Shown: positions 1 through 12,795 of the stretch, piece after piece
Layout of the letters: every line of letters begins with the position of its first letter
Numbering within the stretch: the first letter of the stretch is position 1
Source: Heterocephalus glaber
Lineage: Eukaryota > Chordata > Mammalia > Rodentia > Bathyergidae
Direction: 5' to 3'
DNA: 64,000 bases
Assembly: GCF_000247695.1 (NCBI RefSeq)
Contig: NW_004624800.1
Location: forward strand, 9,027,929 to 9,091,928
Notes under the pieces: model-generated
Told to the model about the DNA's origin: nothing
Database searches by the model: none
What the model saw: the letters and a program-made list of their open reading frames with translations, nothing else
Translations under genes and position numbers: made by a program

Positions 1-590
1 GTTTTCAACTGAAAGATAGTTTATTTGATTCCTTAACAAGTGAAAACATTTTGATTTATAGGTTTTGAAAATTTTCTGATTCTACATATATAAATTTCTT
101 TTATACTGTTTCATTAGTAAAATCTAAAAAAGACTAAAATGACTAAAATGGTTGCACACGTATTTTTACATGGTTTTCGAAACTTGCAAGGAATAAAAGG
201 TGTAGGCATTTTAAAAATAATCTAAAAAGGAAAGTGTCTCAATTAGCGATATTAAACTACATAGGTTAAATACAACAGGTATATGGAATGGGACTCAGAA
301 TGAGTTGCATTAAAGTAGCGGTTACAATTTTCAAAGATTATTAAACACTACACTTAATTTTTCTTTTGGCAGCAAAAGCCATTAGAGTTTCATTTCATTA
401 GCTGTAATATATTTGTAAGTAGAAATAAAAAAGTTTTACCTAAGGTGTAGTACCAAATTGTTTTGAAGTAAAACACAATGTGCTTGAAATTGATTTCTAA
501 TATTATAACAAAACATAGTGCCTCCCAAAGAAGAAAGGGGAAGAAAAGAAGGGAAAGGGGATTTAAAGTAAAGAATTAAAGATAAAAATG
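1..590. other. Unassigned AT-rich DNA
   Basis: I recognise no gene or repeat here. The sequence is AT-rich, lacks long open frames, and becomes purine-rich near 530-560. Confidence 0.5.
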
Positions 591-735
591 AAAATATAGC
601 TTCCAAGAATCGGGAGGAGAAGAAGAGCTATTAAGAGCAGGGAGAGAGTGGAGGGGAATAGGATAATAAAAAAAGATTTGGTTGTGTTGTATACATTTAC
701 AAGATCCCCATGATGAAGGTGATCATCATGTGTTG
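590..735 (+). mobile_element. Possible L1 3'-UTR fragment (weak)
   Basis: A G/A-rich stretch is followed by a segment at about 678-735 whose order (GATTTGGTTGTGTT, a short spacer, then TTTACAAGATCCCCATGATG) loosely parallels the end of the L1 3' UTR seen more clearly near 6620-6700. Divergence is high and no poly-A or TSD is visible. It could be chance similarity. Confidence 0.3.
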
Positions 736-1204
736 GAAACAAGTACTAACCAATAAAAAAATAAGAAAATATAAAGTTGAAAATACAGGAGAAATGCAAG
801 CAACAAGAATTAAAGCTGAAATCCAGTACTCTTCAGTGAGACTCTTGTTTTGCTGCAAAGCTGAGCACTCATGCGGGCAGTTAAATTCTTCATGGACTCT
901 GGTGTTTTGCTGCTTAGGAACTGGAGCTGTCAATTGTGATTTTTTTTCAGTGGAAGCACTGCTTGGAATTAGCATGCTTCGCAAGGCTCACAGAGCTCAG
1001 AATGTAAGCAAACCGCATCTTGACTTTGCTATCAAGGGACTCTTAAGTTACTTCTTTCAAGTATTAGTCATTATACAGTAAGCTCCATTATTTCCCAATA
1101 ATGCTCCTTTTCTCTCACCTTCTCATCCCCAAAGAATTTTATTTATGTTATTTTCTTCCAAATTATATTTATACAAAAAACCAAAATGAAGAGCATAGGG
1201 TACC
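736..1204. other. Unassigned DNA with a 123-codon open frame
   Basis: A plus-strand frame (710-1081) and a minus-strand frame (697-984) overlap almost completely. Neither product shows a domain, signal peptide or repeat I recognise. Two long frames on opposite strands of the same unremarkable DNA are more consistent with chance than with a gene. No splice context or polyadenylation arrangement supports a transcript. Confidence 0.4.
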
Positions 1205-1265
1205 TCAGTGTTGGTATGCTCATATAGAATGGACAAGTCCTGGTTTCAATCCCCAGCAGGAAAAA
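1205..1265 (+). mobile_element. Diverged tRNA-derived (ID-like) SINE fragment
   Basis: The segment keeps CTCAGTG near its start and a B-box-like TGGTTTCAATCCCCAGCAG at about 1240-1258, the usual 3' part of a tRNA-Ala-derived rodent SINE. It runs straight into a GAAA-repeat tail. The centre (AGAATGGACAAG) differs from the nine other ID copies in this window, so it is probably an older or separate subfamily. Confidence 0.6.
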
Positions 1266-1282
1266 AGAAAGAAGGGTGGGGG

Positions 1283-1341
<59 letters not shown>

Positions 1342-1357
1342 GAGAAAGAGAGAAAGA
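1266..1357. repeat. (GAAA)n microsatellite
   Basis: Pure GAAA units run from about 1283, grading to GAGA near 1340. The repeat directly follows the ID-like SINE and most likely grew from its A-rich tail. Open frames through it are low-complexity Lys/Glu/Arg strings and should not be read as proteins. Confidence 0.95.
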
Positions 1358-1654
1358 TTAGATGGTCATGTTACCTTAATTTATTCTATAAAAAGAAGGT
1401 AAGAATATTTTCTAAAGCAAGTTGCTGATGTGAGGAAAATAAAGGCTTTAAAAAATATCACTCTCTCTCCCCAGGTTCTCTTTTCATGATATCCTGTCCC
1501 CAAATCCTGGAAAGTACTTTCCCATCTCCCCTGTGGCTGCAAATGCCATGTTTAGACATCAGGCTTTTTATATCCTGCTTCTGAGACCACCCACTTCCAA
1601 GTACAAGCCCTCTACAACACCCCCTAGAGCCCTCCCTTCCACGGTAGTCTTTTC

Positions 1655-1840
1655 CAAAGTGAGGAGAAGAAAAAGAGGAAGAGGGTTGAGGAGGAGGAAG
1701 AAGGAAAAAGAAGAAGGAGGAGGAAGTTGGAGGGAGAAGAGGGCTGAGAAAAAAAAGGAGGTGGAAGAAGAGAAAAGGTGGAGGAGGAAGAGAAAGAAGA
1801 GGGGAAATGGAAAGGGAGGAGGAAGAGGAAGACAACAAGA
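1655..1840. repeat. Long polypurine tract (GA/GGA-rich)
   Basis: Almost every base on the plus strand is A or G for about 180 bp, with irregular GAGGAGGAAG-type units rather than a clean microsatellite. The charged or Pro/Ser-Phe/Leu open frames across it on both strands come from composition. Such tracts can form intramolecular triplexes; that is general knowledge, not shown here. Confidence 0.9.
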
Positions 1841-3410
1841 AGAATTAAAATGTGCCATGATCAGTTCACTCCAAGAGACTGTGAAATTCTTTCAAGACTG
1901 AAGATATTTTCAAACTTCACAGCTTTGTTTAATAGTGTTCTTTCCCATCAATAGAAAATAACCTGGTCCCAATAGTGAGTAATATCCCTTTATTTGGCTT
2001 TTTACTTCATCTTTCTCAGAAAGACCTAACCTCCCTTTTAAAAACTTCTCTGTTGAGATTTTGAGGAAGGCACAGAACATCTGCACACCAAACTTCTAGT
2101 GGAAAATACAGGCGAGGAAGTAAAAGTTGACCATCCCCATGTGACAAAGCACCTGGCCCACACGGCATTCTGACTTTACCTCCTCCTGAGACCAGCTGGG
2201 CTTTGACCTTTTTCTCCCCTGCAGCTTTCACGTATATGAGGCACATGGAGCAGTTGATCAGAAAACCTTTTTCAATTTATATACTAGAGAAGTCTCATTC
2301 CTTTCCCATTATGTGGCTATGTTTTGCTGTTATGTTTTAAGTTACTTATAATGAAAATTGCTCTTTCGTGCTAAAACTCCCTTTGTATAATAGATTGCTT
2401 TGTCAACAAGAAACCCTATTTTGAGGAGAGTTCAAAGTGAGGATCTCTCTTTGTAGATGTCTGGGATCTGAAAGTCTACCTGATTAGGTAGAGGAAATCT
2501 GTTAATTTTCATGAGACACAGATAAAAGTAAAGAATTCAACTAGGGTTTTAGGTTTATTCTATGACTAAACTAAATCCTTCATCTTAAAGCTTTAAGGTT
2601 TTGCAGTAATGTTTGAGGAGTTACAGAAAATTCCCCAGCTTTATAAACTGGCAAACTCTACTTCAATGTCAGCTGGCAGTAACCAGTGAATTAATTCTAG
2701 GCAAGACATCACAGAAACTTACAGCTCCGCCTCATAGATAAGGCACTACTGCTTTAATATGCAAGTAAAAGAAATTGCAGCAGTAACTTTAAGCTCTCCC
2801 ACCATGCATCTTGATACTGTGGAAGGAAGAATGCTGCATAAATCTCACAAGTGCTAGAAGGAGCACATGGCCAGAGGAGATTTTATTCACACTGGAAAGG
2901 CAGTCACATATGTGCCCAGAAGAAATCTAATCTAAATCTTGAACTGGATTATTTGACCTGGTTGTACCCACCTGAATCAAATAAGGAATTCCTCTTCCTG
3001 GGACTCTTGCTAGTTTTTTGACCCAAATTAATGAGAAAAGCAAAGTAGGTCTACAAACAAAATCTAGCCTTCAATGGAAACATATTTACAGAGATCTATA
3101 GATGTGTTTTCTGTGATTTAAAGATAAGAAAACTGCAGCCATGAATGCTTGAATCTAAGTCTCCTGGTTGGTGGGGGACTGGCCTCTTGTCATGAGGAAC
3201 CTGGGCTCCACCCAGGGTGAAGTGGGTGGTTCATTCTCCTCTAACTCACATACTTACTTCAAAATATCAATCTCAGGGGCATCCAGAATATTTGACAAAA
3301 TCATGTGTCAATTGATTTAAAGCTGACTTCACAGCTATCATTTCAATGTCTCTATTTGGCAATCTTTAACTTTTCCTAATGTATGCAATCTTGGCATGGC
3401 ATTACAGAAC
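1841..3410. other. Unassigned unique-looking DNA
   Basis: No gene, recognisable transposon or long repeat. Composition is mixed, with somewhat higher GC around 2090-2240 and 3170-3240. A 76-codon minus-strand frame at 2016-2246 has no recognisable feature. Confidence 0.5.
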
Positions 3411-3610
3411 TATTATGGTTATTTTTATAAAAATTAACTTTTTGTAATAGATAAAACTATATATTTATGGTGTACAACATAATGTTTTGATATATATATA
3501 CTTTATGGAATGGATAAATTCAACTAATTAGCACATAGATTACCTCAAATGTCTGTCATTATTTGTGTGTGTGTGTGTTTAGAGCACTTAAAATCTACTC
3601 TGTTTACAGC
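3411..3610 (-). mobile_element. Ancient L1M 3'-UTR end, minus strand
   Basis: The segment reads, in reverse, like the 3' end of L1MA/L1MB elements. It contains GGTGTACAACATAATGTTTTGATAT, a GGAATGG..AAATTCAACTAATTAGCACAT block, ACCTCAAATGTCTGTCATT and, after a short GT run, AGAGCACTTAAAATCTACTC. The match is from memory of the family and is truncated on both sides. It is a relic with no coding content. Confidence 0.75.
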
Positions 3611-6164
3611 AAGTGAGGATCTGAGTAATCAGGGAGATGTTTATCAAAGAACCAAAACTTCAATTAGATAAAAATTAATATCTTATAGATAATTTCAAGA
3701 ATCCATTGGAATTCTAAAAATACCAATTTTTTTAAAGACTTATGAGGATTGTTTGCATCTTTCTAGGGCAGAAGTTAAGAAATGTTTTCTGAATAAAGCA
3801 AGATTGCAAGTATTCTGGATTTTGTGACCATACAGGCTCTGTTGTAACTAGGTAACTTTGCCCTGGTAGCATGAAAAGAGCCAGAGAATAGTAGGGAAAT
3901 GAGTATGTTTGCATTCTAATAAAACTTTATTGACACGAATTAAAAGTTGAAAGGATTTGGTGCACACTAGGGAATGGTATTAATGATGACATCAAAGTCA
4001 CTCTGACTGTTTGGCATGATAATAAATATGAAAAACACCAGAGCAGAGAGAGGGAACATGAGGTTAGTTGGAATGAGCATTTTAATACAAATATATTAGG
4101 TCTTCAATTTGTGGCTTTGGATTAGGAATGAAGAACAGTGGCAATCTCAGAAACTTTTGAGGTGGAAGAAGTAGTGATTAAACTTGAACATAAGATACTT
4201 AGGAAGGGGAGAAATTAGGAAAATTAACTGAACTAATATTTAAATATTCTAGTGTGACTCAGCTTTTATGATAGGTATTTCATATATCATTTATATATCA
4301 TAATGGCATAGCTGATATTTAAAAGACAAGGTGTTCAAAAACTCTAATTAGTTGAGTATTTTCTATTTCACTTCTTCAGTAGTTTCATCAGTTGTACATC
4401 CTGTGCTTTGTAGAGTATGTATTGTAAACTATCACATATTATTGGGTTTTTTTAGTTTTTACTTGAAAAACTACAAAATAATTTGTTGCTACTAAAATTC
4501 TCCTTGGAACTTGTATTTTCTCTTTGGATGATTTTTATTTTTAGGTGATTTCAAGCAATTGGTTTTAAAATGATTTTTACTCAGAAATTATAAAACAACT
4601 ATATTTGCCTCTCAAAACAACTTATTCCTTTTAATATTTATTGTTTAGAGTATAGCACTGATTGGTTCAAAATTTATATACCATTTCAAATGACTTCCTA
4701 GAATAGACTTAAAACATGAATAATGAGGAGAAGTTAATGAAGCAGAGAAGATCATGAACCTTGAAGTACAAGGCAGCCTACAGGTAAAGGCCCAGGCAGA
4801 ACGAAACATGGTGATGGAAAATTGCTCAAAGAGAAGGTGTTGAGGTGCAGTTATGGGGGAAGGAAGGGCTAAGAATGATTGGCAGCACAATGGAGATGAA
4901 GCTAAAGAGAAATGCAGGGCCCTGGTCCTCCAGGAACTTACAATTACTCTATGGCAAAGAGTAGTGAATAAATCACTTAAGAAGCTCCAGTAGTTGAGTG
5001 AAGGGCTGAGTTTGAATTTGGGAAAAAGCTCTGGTGATGAGTCTAGGTATAAGGTACCTGCAAAGAGGGAGAGCTCAGCAGCATTGCACCAGATGTTTTG
5101 CTTTTGTGCCGGGCCAGGATTTGCTATTTGAGGCCATGCAGGACCTGTGTGTATGTATTTGCTACTGGTTTCTCTTCTTCTCCCATTTTCCTTCCATCGA
5201 ATTCAATCCACAATCCCTGGTGAAGCATCAGCATTGTATCAGGTGAGAATCCTCCAGAGAAAGACCACTTCAAAGCACATTCATTTTGAATCTCCTTATT
5301 TTCAAGTTACAAAAACCAATATTCTATGTTTTTTATTTGTTGCCCTTAAGTCAACTACCCAAAGCCAGAAGATGGTTCTTAGTACAGCAGAAACTAGAAA
5401 TCCATGTATCAGTAGAAGCAGTGCTAAGCCTCCGTTCTAGTTTGATTTTGGGGAGAACTTATTTTGTTTTGAGTTTCCCTTTGTTTAGTAGTCTTACCCA
5501 ATATTACTGCATATTAAGTGGATCTTAAACTAGATTTAGACTACTCCTACTTAGATTCTTATGTGAAGATTTTTATTTTGTTGTTGTTGTTGTCCTTTGT
5601 TTTACTTGTGTCATTTTTAGATAACATTCATTTTCAAAACTATATTTAATTAGGGTTAAATATAACATTTCGGTTCATTAGTGATCAAATTTCCAATAGA
5701 AAGGTAAATGCATTAACAAGAAGCTCATCAAAACTAACAGTAAATTTATATTATCTGAAATGGTATGTTTCAAAGCTTTATTACAAATTGATAGTAGCCA
5801 TATGAATGAAACATCAACCTAATATTATGTAAGTTCTATAAATTGTAACATCTCATTTAATTGGAATAAAATAATACAAAAGGCTTTGTGTGAAATGAGA
5901 AAAACTGTGTTGGACAAAAGCATAATTATTTTGTCTGAATGTGATGATTATTACTGAATTTTCACTCAAATTATGGACATCTGGTTATGTATTGAATAAT
6001 TTATAATACTGAAAATATAGTAATTAAAAGTTTTAAAATTTATATTAGTAGTATGAATAAAATGATAAATGTGGACTGACTAAACTCTATAGTTGCATTC
6101 TTACAAAAATTGTGAAGTACTAGTAAAGTGAAAATGATAAGTCTAAATGTGAATTGGGATTTAT
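3611..6164. other. Unassigned DNA
   Basis: No gene is recognised. The stretch around 4690-4980 is richer in G and A and contains a phrase (CCTGGTCCTCCAGGAACTTAC) reminiscent of old L2/MER-type repeats, but I cannot place it. Overlapping 70-97-codon frames at 5034-5528 have no recognisable motif. Confidence 0.45.
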
Positions 6165-6712
6165 TAAAATCGCAAAAATTGTCTTCCATTTAACCCAGCT
6201 ATTCCTCTTCTAGGTATCTTCTTCACAGAGTTAAAGATATCACATTACAGTGATATATGCATACCCATGTATAATAGCTGAATATTGGAAGTGGCTTATA
6301 TGTCCATTAAAAGATAAATTGATGAAGAAAATGTAGCATTTATACACAATGGGGTACTACTCTGCCATAAAGAAGGACAAACTTGAGTCATTTGTAGGAA
6401 AATAGATATGTAATAAGATCAAACGTAAAGTGAAATGAATCAGATGCAGAAGATTAAATATCATATGGTTTCTCTTATATGAGAAGCCCAAATACAAATA
6501 AAGAGCTAATTAAAAATAGGTGATGGGAAATAGGAAAATAGATCTTTTGTAAATGGGAAAGGGGTCAAGAGATTGTGGGAGAGGGAGGAAGGAAGAGAGG
6601 AGAATGGGATAACAAAAGAATTTAGATGTGTTATGTGAATGTACCAATTTTCCATGAATAATGTAATTGTTACATACTATAAAAATTTACTAATAAAAAT
6701 AAAAATTGACAA
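6165..6712 (+). mobile_element. 5'-truncated L1: ORF2 end plus 3' UTR
   Basis: Starting near CCCAGCTATTCCTCTTCTAG, the sequence follows L1 ORF2 C-terminal DNA (TATCACATTACAGTGATATATGC; GGGGTACTACTCTGCCATAAAGAA), then a purine-rich 3' UTR and a terminal TGTACCAATTTTCC...ATGTAATTG...AATAAAAAT. The reading frame is broken throughout. It resembles the copies at 16.8 and 31-32 kb but is more diverged. Confidence 0.85.
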
Positions 6713-6885
6713 CATAATTTTTTTCAAGTATAGATAAATTCCATAAGTCACACAAATACATATAATTTTTTTACCAGGTCATTAATTGCATGGTATAGAG
6801 GAATAGTTAATAAATGATTAATAATTCAAGCAATCATAGAAAAATAAAATTTACAAATATAAACCTTAATTGTAGGATCTAGAAC

Positions 6886-7021
6886 AGCATTAGGTTATTT
6901 ATTTATTTATTTTTATTTTATTTTTATTTTTTTGGTACCGGGGATTGAACTCATGTCCTTGTGCTTGTACAGCAGGCGGTGAAACCACTGAGCTAAATCC
7001 CTGGCCCAGCATTAGGTTATT
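6886..7021 (-). mobile_element. ID-type tRNA-derived SINE (TTTCG subfamily) with TSD
   Basis: In reverse this reads GGGCCAGGGATTTAGCTCAG, then TGGTTTCACCGCCTGCTG, a B box (GAGTTCAATCCC), CGGTACC and an A/T-rich tail. The first half resembles a tRNA-Ala gene. A 15-base duplication (CAGCATTAGGTTATT) lies at 6886-6900 and 7007-7021, marking an L1-machinery insertion. The A and B boxes are the internal RNA polymerase III promoter of this class; activity here is unknown. Confidence 0.95.
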
Positions 7022-10000
7022 TAAACTCAAGGATTTAACTCTATTAAGTGTGCAAGATTTTCAACTTTTTAAAAATTGTATTTAAACTAACAATTAAATT
7101 TTTCAGTATTTTAAATAAAAAATAGCATTTTTCAGCAAATTAAATTATATTACCTCCTACATATTTTTCTTCAATTTTAGGTTTCTATAGTATAGTACAT
7201 AGAAATCTAACTATATATAAAAAAGTTTTTTTCTGCAAGAATAATTGTAAAGTTCAACTTACACATATCTAGACTGGCATTATTGGTGTAAGTAATTACT
7301 TCTGCAGATTAGTTTATCCATAGTACGATTAAGCTATAGTGCTGTTTTTACTTCTTACTTTAGAATGATACAAAGGGCAGTAACTACATAAAATTCTGGA
7401 CCTTACTCCCAGATCATGCAAGATCAGCCTCTTTGATACCTTTGGTATGGAGAAAACTGTGGATAAGCAATTGATGTGCAAAACTCAGATTAGAATTTCA
7501 GCTCAAATACACAGGAAACGTCTGAGTCACAAGGTAAAAATCTGCATGGTGAGATACTCTTCAAAACACAGTAGCAAACAAATAGTTTGTAATTTTAAGG
7601 TTTATTGCAGATATTAACAATATTAAATGGTCATATACTCCTCTATGAAATATAAATGCTACAGCTACCCAAAGTAAATTAAATAAAAGATCATCATATA
7701 TGAACATATTTTATGGCACATCTTCAAATTCTAAGGAGAATTTCTCTTGTTATATATTTATAATAGCAATACAAATGCAGCATGCCTTTGGTTGAAAATA
7801 AAACACATTTTCATAGTTTAGATTTTATGCCTTCTAAATTGTAAACATGAGAAATATATTTTCTAAATATCAACTTTATGCTGTGACCAATTATGCTATG
7901 AAATATTTTCAGCATAAAACAATGTTGGCTTGTATTCTTGTCAGTGATGTAATAATTTTTTGTTGCAGGAGATTTCTTTTAAAGAAAAAACTAGCTCACA
8001 AATTATACTATTTTTTGCCTAAGTAGTTTTTTGCTGAATGAAAATTTTAATAAACTTAAAGAAAAGAACGTATCTCAAAATATTTCACGGAACAGTAATG
8101 AAGCTAAAAGAAAACAGCAAAAACTATGCAGTTAAAGAAAATAGCATCAGAATTTATTACTAAGAATGTAAAATACAAAGATGACATTTATTAAAACACA
8201 TTATTCGGATACGTGAAAAGCAGACATCTGTTCTTCAGCAGTCAACCATACCACAAGTGTGCCAAGCAACAGATGTACAAGGTACCAAATAAATGTCTAA
8301 TTACAAAACTTGTGCCAAGGAAGCACGAATGAGCCTAAGAGACTTACACCTGTCCAGTATATCAAGCACACAAGCGACGCATATTTGTTTTGTTTGTTTA
8401 TTTTTTCCTCCTGTCACCAGCTCTGTTATTTGTCTTGTCTCTGTCCATGTCATTTGAAAATACAAATGTTAAATTTTAGCCTTTTCTGCCATACAGTCTT
8501 GAAAATAAATACAATCAATCCCATTCCTTTTAGTTTCCAAAGTGATTTCTAGCCGTTAGGCAAATAGCAGAAGGTATGTGTAGGAAGCAAGAGCAAACTT
8601 ATATTGACTTTAAAAAGCGACAAAATGGTGTTTTTCAAAGTATTCCTAGGGGTGCAATGAAATTAAAATAGTTTTGTTTGTTTATCTATGGCTTTGTGCC
8701 TAGCTTCTTAAATTTCATTTTAGAAAAATTTATAGTTTATTTCTGTGTAACTAATATCAAACAATACAAAATCATTGATCTTATTACACAAATTTGACTT
8801 AGCAATTGTCCCCTGTTGGTTCAAATGGAATTCTGTTTATCTGAATCTGCTGTTCCTCCATTGTGAAGGGATAAGCTCCTTATTAATCCAAGAATTTTTA
8901 GATCATTTCTTAAAGCACACAGATTTCTGTACCTAAAATTTCTAAAGTCTTCATCCTTGAATCTCCCTATTGATTGTTAGTCCATTTTCTATGTCCTGAT
9001 AAGGTTTCCTAGTTCAAAATCTACAAACTGATTGTTAAAATGGGTCCTACCCATACATGATGCTTATATTGTTTATTATTTAGGTTAGTAATAGAATGAG
9101 TCTTGAAAAAAACCCCTAAATTTCTACCTTGTTTTACGTGTCCTTTAAGTGACAATTCTCAGCTGCTGTTCTGCAAAAATGGAAATTTAGTCCTTTTCAA
9201 AGATTACAGATACTACACTAAATTTCACTTTCTAATCAGTGGCATTCTTAGATCTCAATGAATTTGCTGACAAGAAATAACTAGAACTTGAATGTGATAA
9301 ATATCCCAATGGTTTTGGCATAAAGTTCTTATATGTGGCTACTCATTCCACTGGAATCTACTACAGAAGAAAGAGGGGAACAAAGAAAATCCAAGGGAAT
9401 TCAGGCAAGGGCATTCATAGCGTATTGCCTCCCACCTCCTCTTCACTCTTATTTTCACTGGAATATTTTTGTCTAATTTACTTATTGCACAAATACAGGA
9501 TTTTCTTTCTAGCAGTGCCAGTGAACAGTTGAGAGAGTTGCAGTATAAGCAGACAGGGTGTGTGGAGGTTGAGGAAACAGTTGGTTCACTGTGGTCTTAG
9601 GGGGTAGGCTGGCTGCAAGCATCTCTAGCTCAGGAAAGATAAAAAGGAAAGAGGAATCTTAACTAGCCCTGAACTTTTTCTACTTGTCCCTCCTGGAATT
9701 GCAGATGGCTAGCTAGCTCAGCTTTTCTGTCATGTAATAAGCCATGCCATTTAAACAAAAGTGGTATAATAATAGACCTACCCCAAAATAAATAAGGAAA
9801 TAATGTATTTCTCCTCTTAGGCAAATTGTTTGAAATAGAAGTAATAATATTGGGATTAAAATGTATTCTGTCATGCAAACATAGCTACTAATGAACAAGT
9901 GAGTCAAAACATGTATACTTTAAAAAAATGTATACTTGATAAAGGAAAAAATATCAAAGTTCAAGGCAATTCTACCTGCATGTGGAATTATAATTGCATC

Positions 10001-12222
10001 AAGAATAGAAATCACATATGTTCTTTATTAAATAAATATCCCAGTATTTTAGGAAGAATTCAGTTTTCTAAGATTTTAAATACATAATAAAATATTGTCG
10101 ACTTCTTTCTATTTTGCCTGGTTCCAGAGTTTAAAATACCAAGTATATGGTTTTTCAAAGTAACTGAAATAGACAGAAAGCCTCGTGGAGACGGGAAATG
10201 GCTAGATTCTTGGACCATAATCCATGACCTGTTACCTACTGAAGGTGGAGGTGTGTTGTCTTCCTATCCATTTGATGCCAACAGGAGCAGGAACTGTGCC
10301 CTTTCCTTATCCCCTTACTTTACCTCAAGGATCAAACATGCTCTAAGAAGCTAGGTGGAGACACGATGTCTCCAAGCATGAAATAGCCACTGATCTACAG
10401 AGAAGAAATCTCTTAAAACACAAGAAAGGTATTTCTTTAAAGGCATTTCTTCCTTACCATCAAGTACAAAGCTATGTTTGTGCTCTTTGCCTCAATTTTA
10501 TTTCTATATAAATTTATTTCTAAATTTATTTATATTGAAGTTCCCTCTTATCCTGCATCAGTGAAGGGTTAACTTTTCATAGGGAAATCCAATTAACTTA
10601 TCCTCTGGAGCGATAGACTTCAACATCCAGAGATTTGAAAAATACATTTAGACCTAGCTCAGCCTTACTCCAGAGAAAAGAGATAATTATTACCAGCTAT
10701 TAGTCAGAGCACTATCTCTCTTCGTGGTTTTAGACTCAGAAAAAAAAGTGCAATGTAAGGTTCTAGTATATAACAAACTTGGTAAAATTTTGGAATATAC
10801 AATTAATCTTCATATAATGCTAGATAAAATATCTTACCTATTCCAAACTGCCTTCAAATTGTGTAGTCTCTTTCTCCTTGGGGTTTGTATTTTTATTATG
10901 GTGTATTATTTCAATGTATATATACATTGCCAAAGCAACTGTAATGCATACTGGCATGTTAATGAAATGTGTATATTTGCTGATATTTTTAAATAGTTAC
11001 TTCACAGTCACTCAAGGATTGGGAAATATAACAAGTACATATAATCAGAACAACAAATAATCCTAATTCTATAGCTCAAGCCTTAGAAACCAATCCCCTC
11101 TCATCATCTTTTATGGTATTATTTACAAACAGCATCTGAAACTTTGACTTGAACCTGACTCAATCTATGGCCCTGTTGGATTATTTGACCTTATTGTTTT
11201 AGACTTTTATAGATTAAAATAACAAATAATCCCTTGAATGGCATCTGGGGCAGCAGGAATGACAAGCAATCAGCAATATCTTCCTGAATGCAAGTTACTA
11301 CAGCGCGTGACATGTCCAAAGACCACTGGTGTCAAGAATAAGTGTTGTAAATGTCTCTGGAAAATGTATTTATGTAAATCTGCAAAAGAGTCTACTTACA
11401 AGGGTCAGAAAAGTCAAGGGCTCTTCCGTGACATGTGGGAGTGTGTACACCAATCAAGAGAAGATGAATCCAGAATCAGAGTAAAATATTATTAAAGTCA
11501 CCTAGAGAGAATGAAGCCACTTTCCACTGAACTGCAAATAGTAGTCTATTCTTGTTAAAAGGAAGGTAAAATAATAATCAAACAATGGTGCAAAGGTAAA
11601 GATTAATCAAAGATTTGTTATTAATTGTGAGGAACAATGTACTGCATTATTATACAAGATGTAATGTTGATAAATGTCTAGAAATTTGATTGCTAAGATT
11701 TTTAGATAAGAATCAGAAAACTTTTATTTATTAATGTATCAAAAGTGTATGCTACAAAGAAAAGTATTATTGTCACAATTCCAAATGAAGTAAGTAAATA
11801 TCTTTATTCTTTATTTCAAATCCCATGAACTGATGTTGTCTAATAAATGTTTAAAAAATAACATACTAATCTTAGAGATTAATCAATGCCAATCTTGCCA
11901 ATACGATTTTTAGACATAAAGTCTATATATTACTAGAGATATATTTTTGACATAAGCTAAAAATAGTAGAATCTCAATATTGTAGGTATTTTTTTTGCAA
12001 TAATAATGCTACCTAGAATTCTGCAACATTGAGATTATCACATTAGCTCCACAGAGCATTTTAACTGACCTCATTGTTCACATAGAAAAAAGTTCATTTT
12101 CTTATAATTGTCTAATCAAGTAAACCTTAATTACAGTATACTACAAGTATATTTGATAATATTTTATAACTCTAACCTAGAATTAATGGTTTGGTAATAC
12201 TAATTAAAATTAGAAAATAAAA
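7022..12222. other. Unassigned AT-rich DNA
   Basis: More than 5 kb with no gene or confidently assignable transposon. Open frames (for example 8310-8552, 10724-10996 and 11238-11495) are short, lack recognisable domains and have no supporting signals. Very old, unrecognisable repeats may be present. Confidence 0.45.
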
Positions 12223-12268
12223 ACCATGTGGTTTATTTGTTTGTTTTTTGCTGACCATGTGGTTTATT
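12223..12268 (-). mobile_element. Possible tail-only retroposed insertion with 15-bp TSD
   Basis: The 15 bases ACCATGTGGTTTATT occur at 12223-12237 and again at 12254-12268. Between them are only 16 bases, mostly T with spaced G. In reverse this is a CAGC plus A-rich tail, as expected of a severely 5'-truncated minus-strand SINE or L1 insertion. A simple local duplication is the alternative. Confidence 0.4.
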
Positions 12269-12441
12269 AAAGAAAATAATCTTAACAGTTGTTTTGTTTT
12301 CTTGCTCAATATCTAATTCTAAAATACCATATAATTCAATTTAAAATTTTTATTACATGAAATACTGGAAAATTAACTATGCAAATTAAGAAAATTATTC
12401 TAATGCTGCAATTAAAACTATATTTTTTTTGAAAAGGAAAA

Positions 12442-12794
12442 GAGCATCTCTTTCACAGGATAGTTTTGAATATTTCTAACAAAACATAAAAAATTATTTA
12501 TATAGGAATAATTTTCCAGGAAACCTGATCAATGGGAATATTACTTTATACATGCTGCAATACCTTTGAAGTTACTATCAAGTGTCATGGGAGATATTGT
12601 AGAAAGAAAGTATATTAAGAGCATCTCTTTCATAGGATAGTTTTTAATATTTTTAACAAAACATAAAAATTATTTATGTGAGAATAATTTTCCAGGAAAC
12701 CTGATCAATGGGAATATTACTTTGTACATGCTGCAGTGCCTTTGAAGTTACTATCAAGTGTCATGGGAGATATTAAAGAAAGAAAGTATATTAA
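12442..12794. repeat. Tandem duplication, two 177-bp units
   Basis: GAGCATCTCTTTCA begins at 12442 and again at 12619. The two units (12442-12618 and 12619-12794) align along their whole length, ending in GAAAGAAAGTATATTAA, with scattered substitutions and small indels. The unit is not a transposon I recognise. Divergence between the copies indicates an old event rather than an assembly error. Confidence 0.93.
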
Positions 12795-12795
12795 A

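Noticed and set aside
710..1081. 123-codon plus-strand open frame as a gene
   Set aside because: No domain, no codon or splice support, and an equally open 95-codon frame on the opposite strand; best explained by chance.
1101..1901. Lys/Glu/Arg-rich and Pro/Phe/Leu-rich open frames
   Set aside because: They translate a GAAA microsatellite and a polypurine tract; the products are low-complexity artefacts.
12442..12794. CRISPR-like or satellite array
   Set aside because: Only two units, no spacers, and a eukaryotic context; it is a simple tandem duplication.
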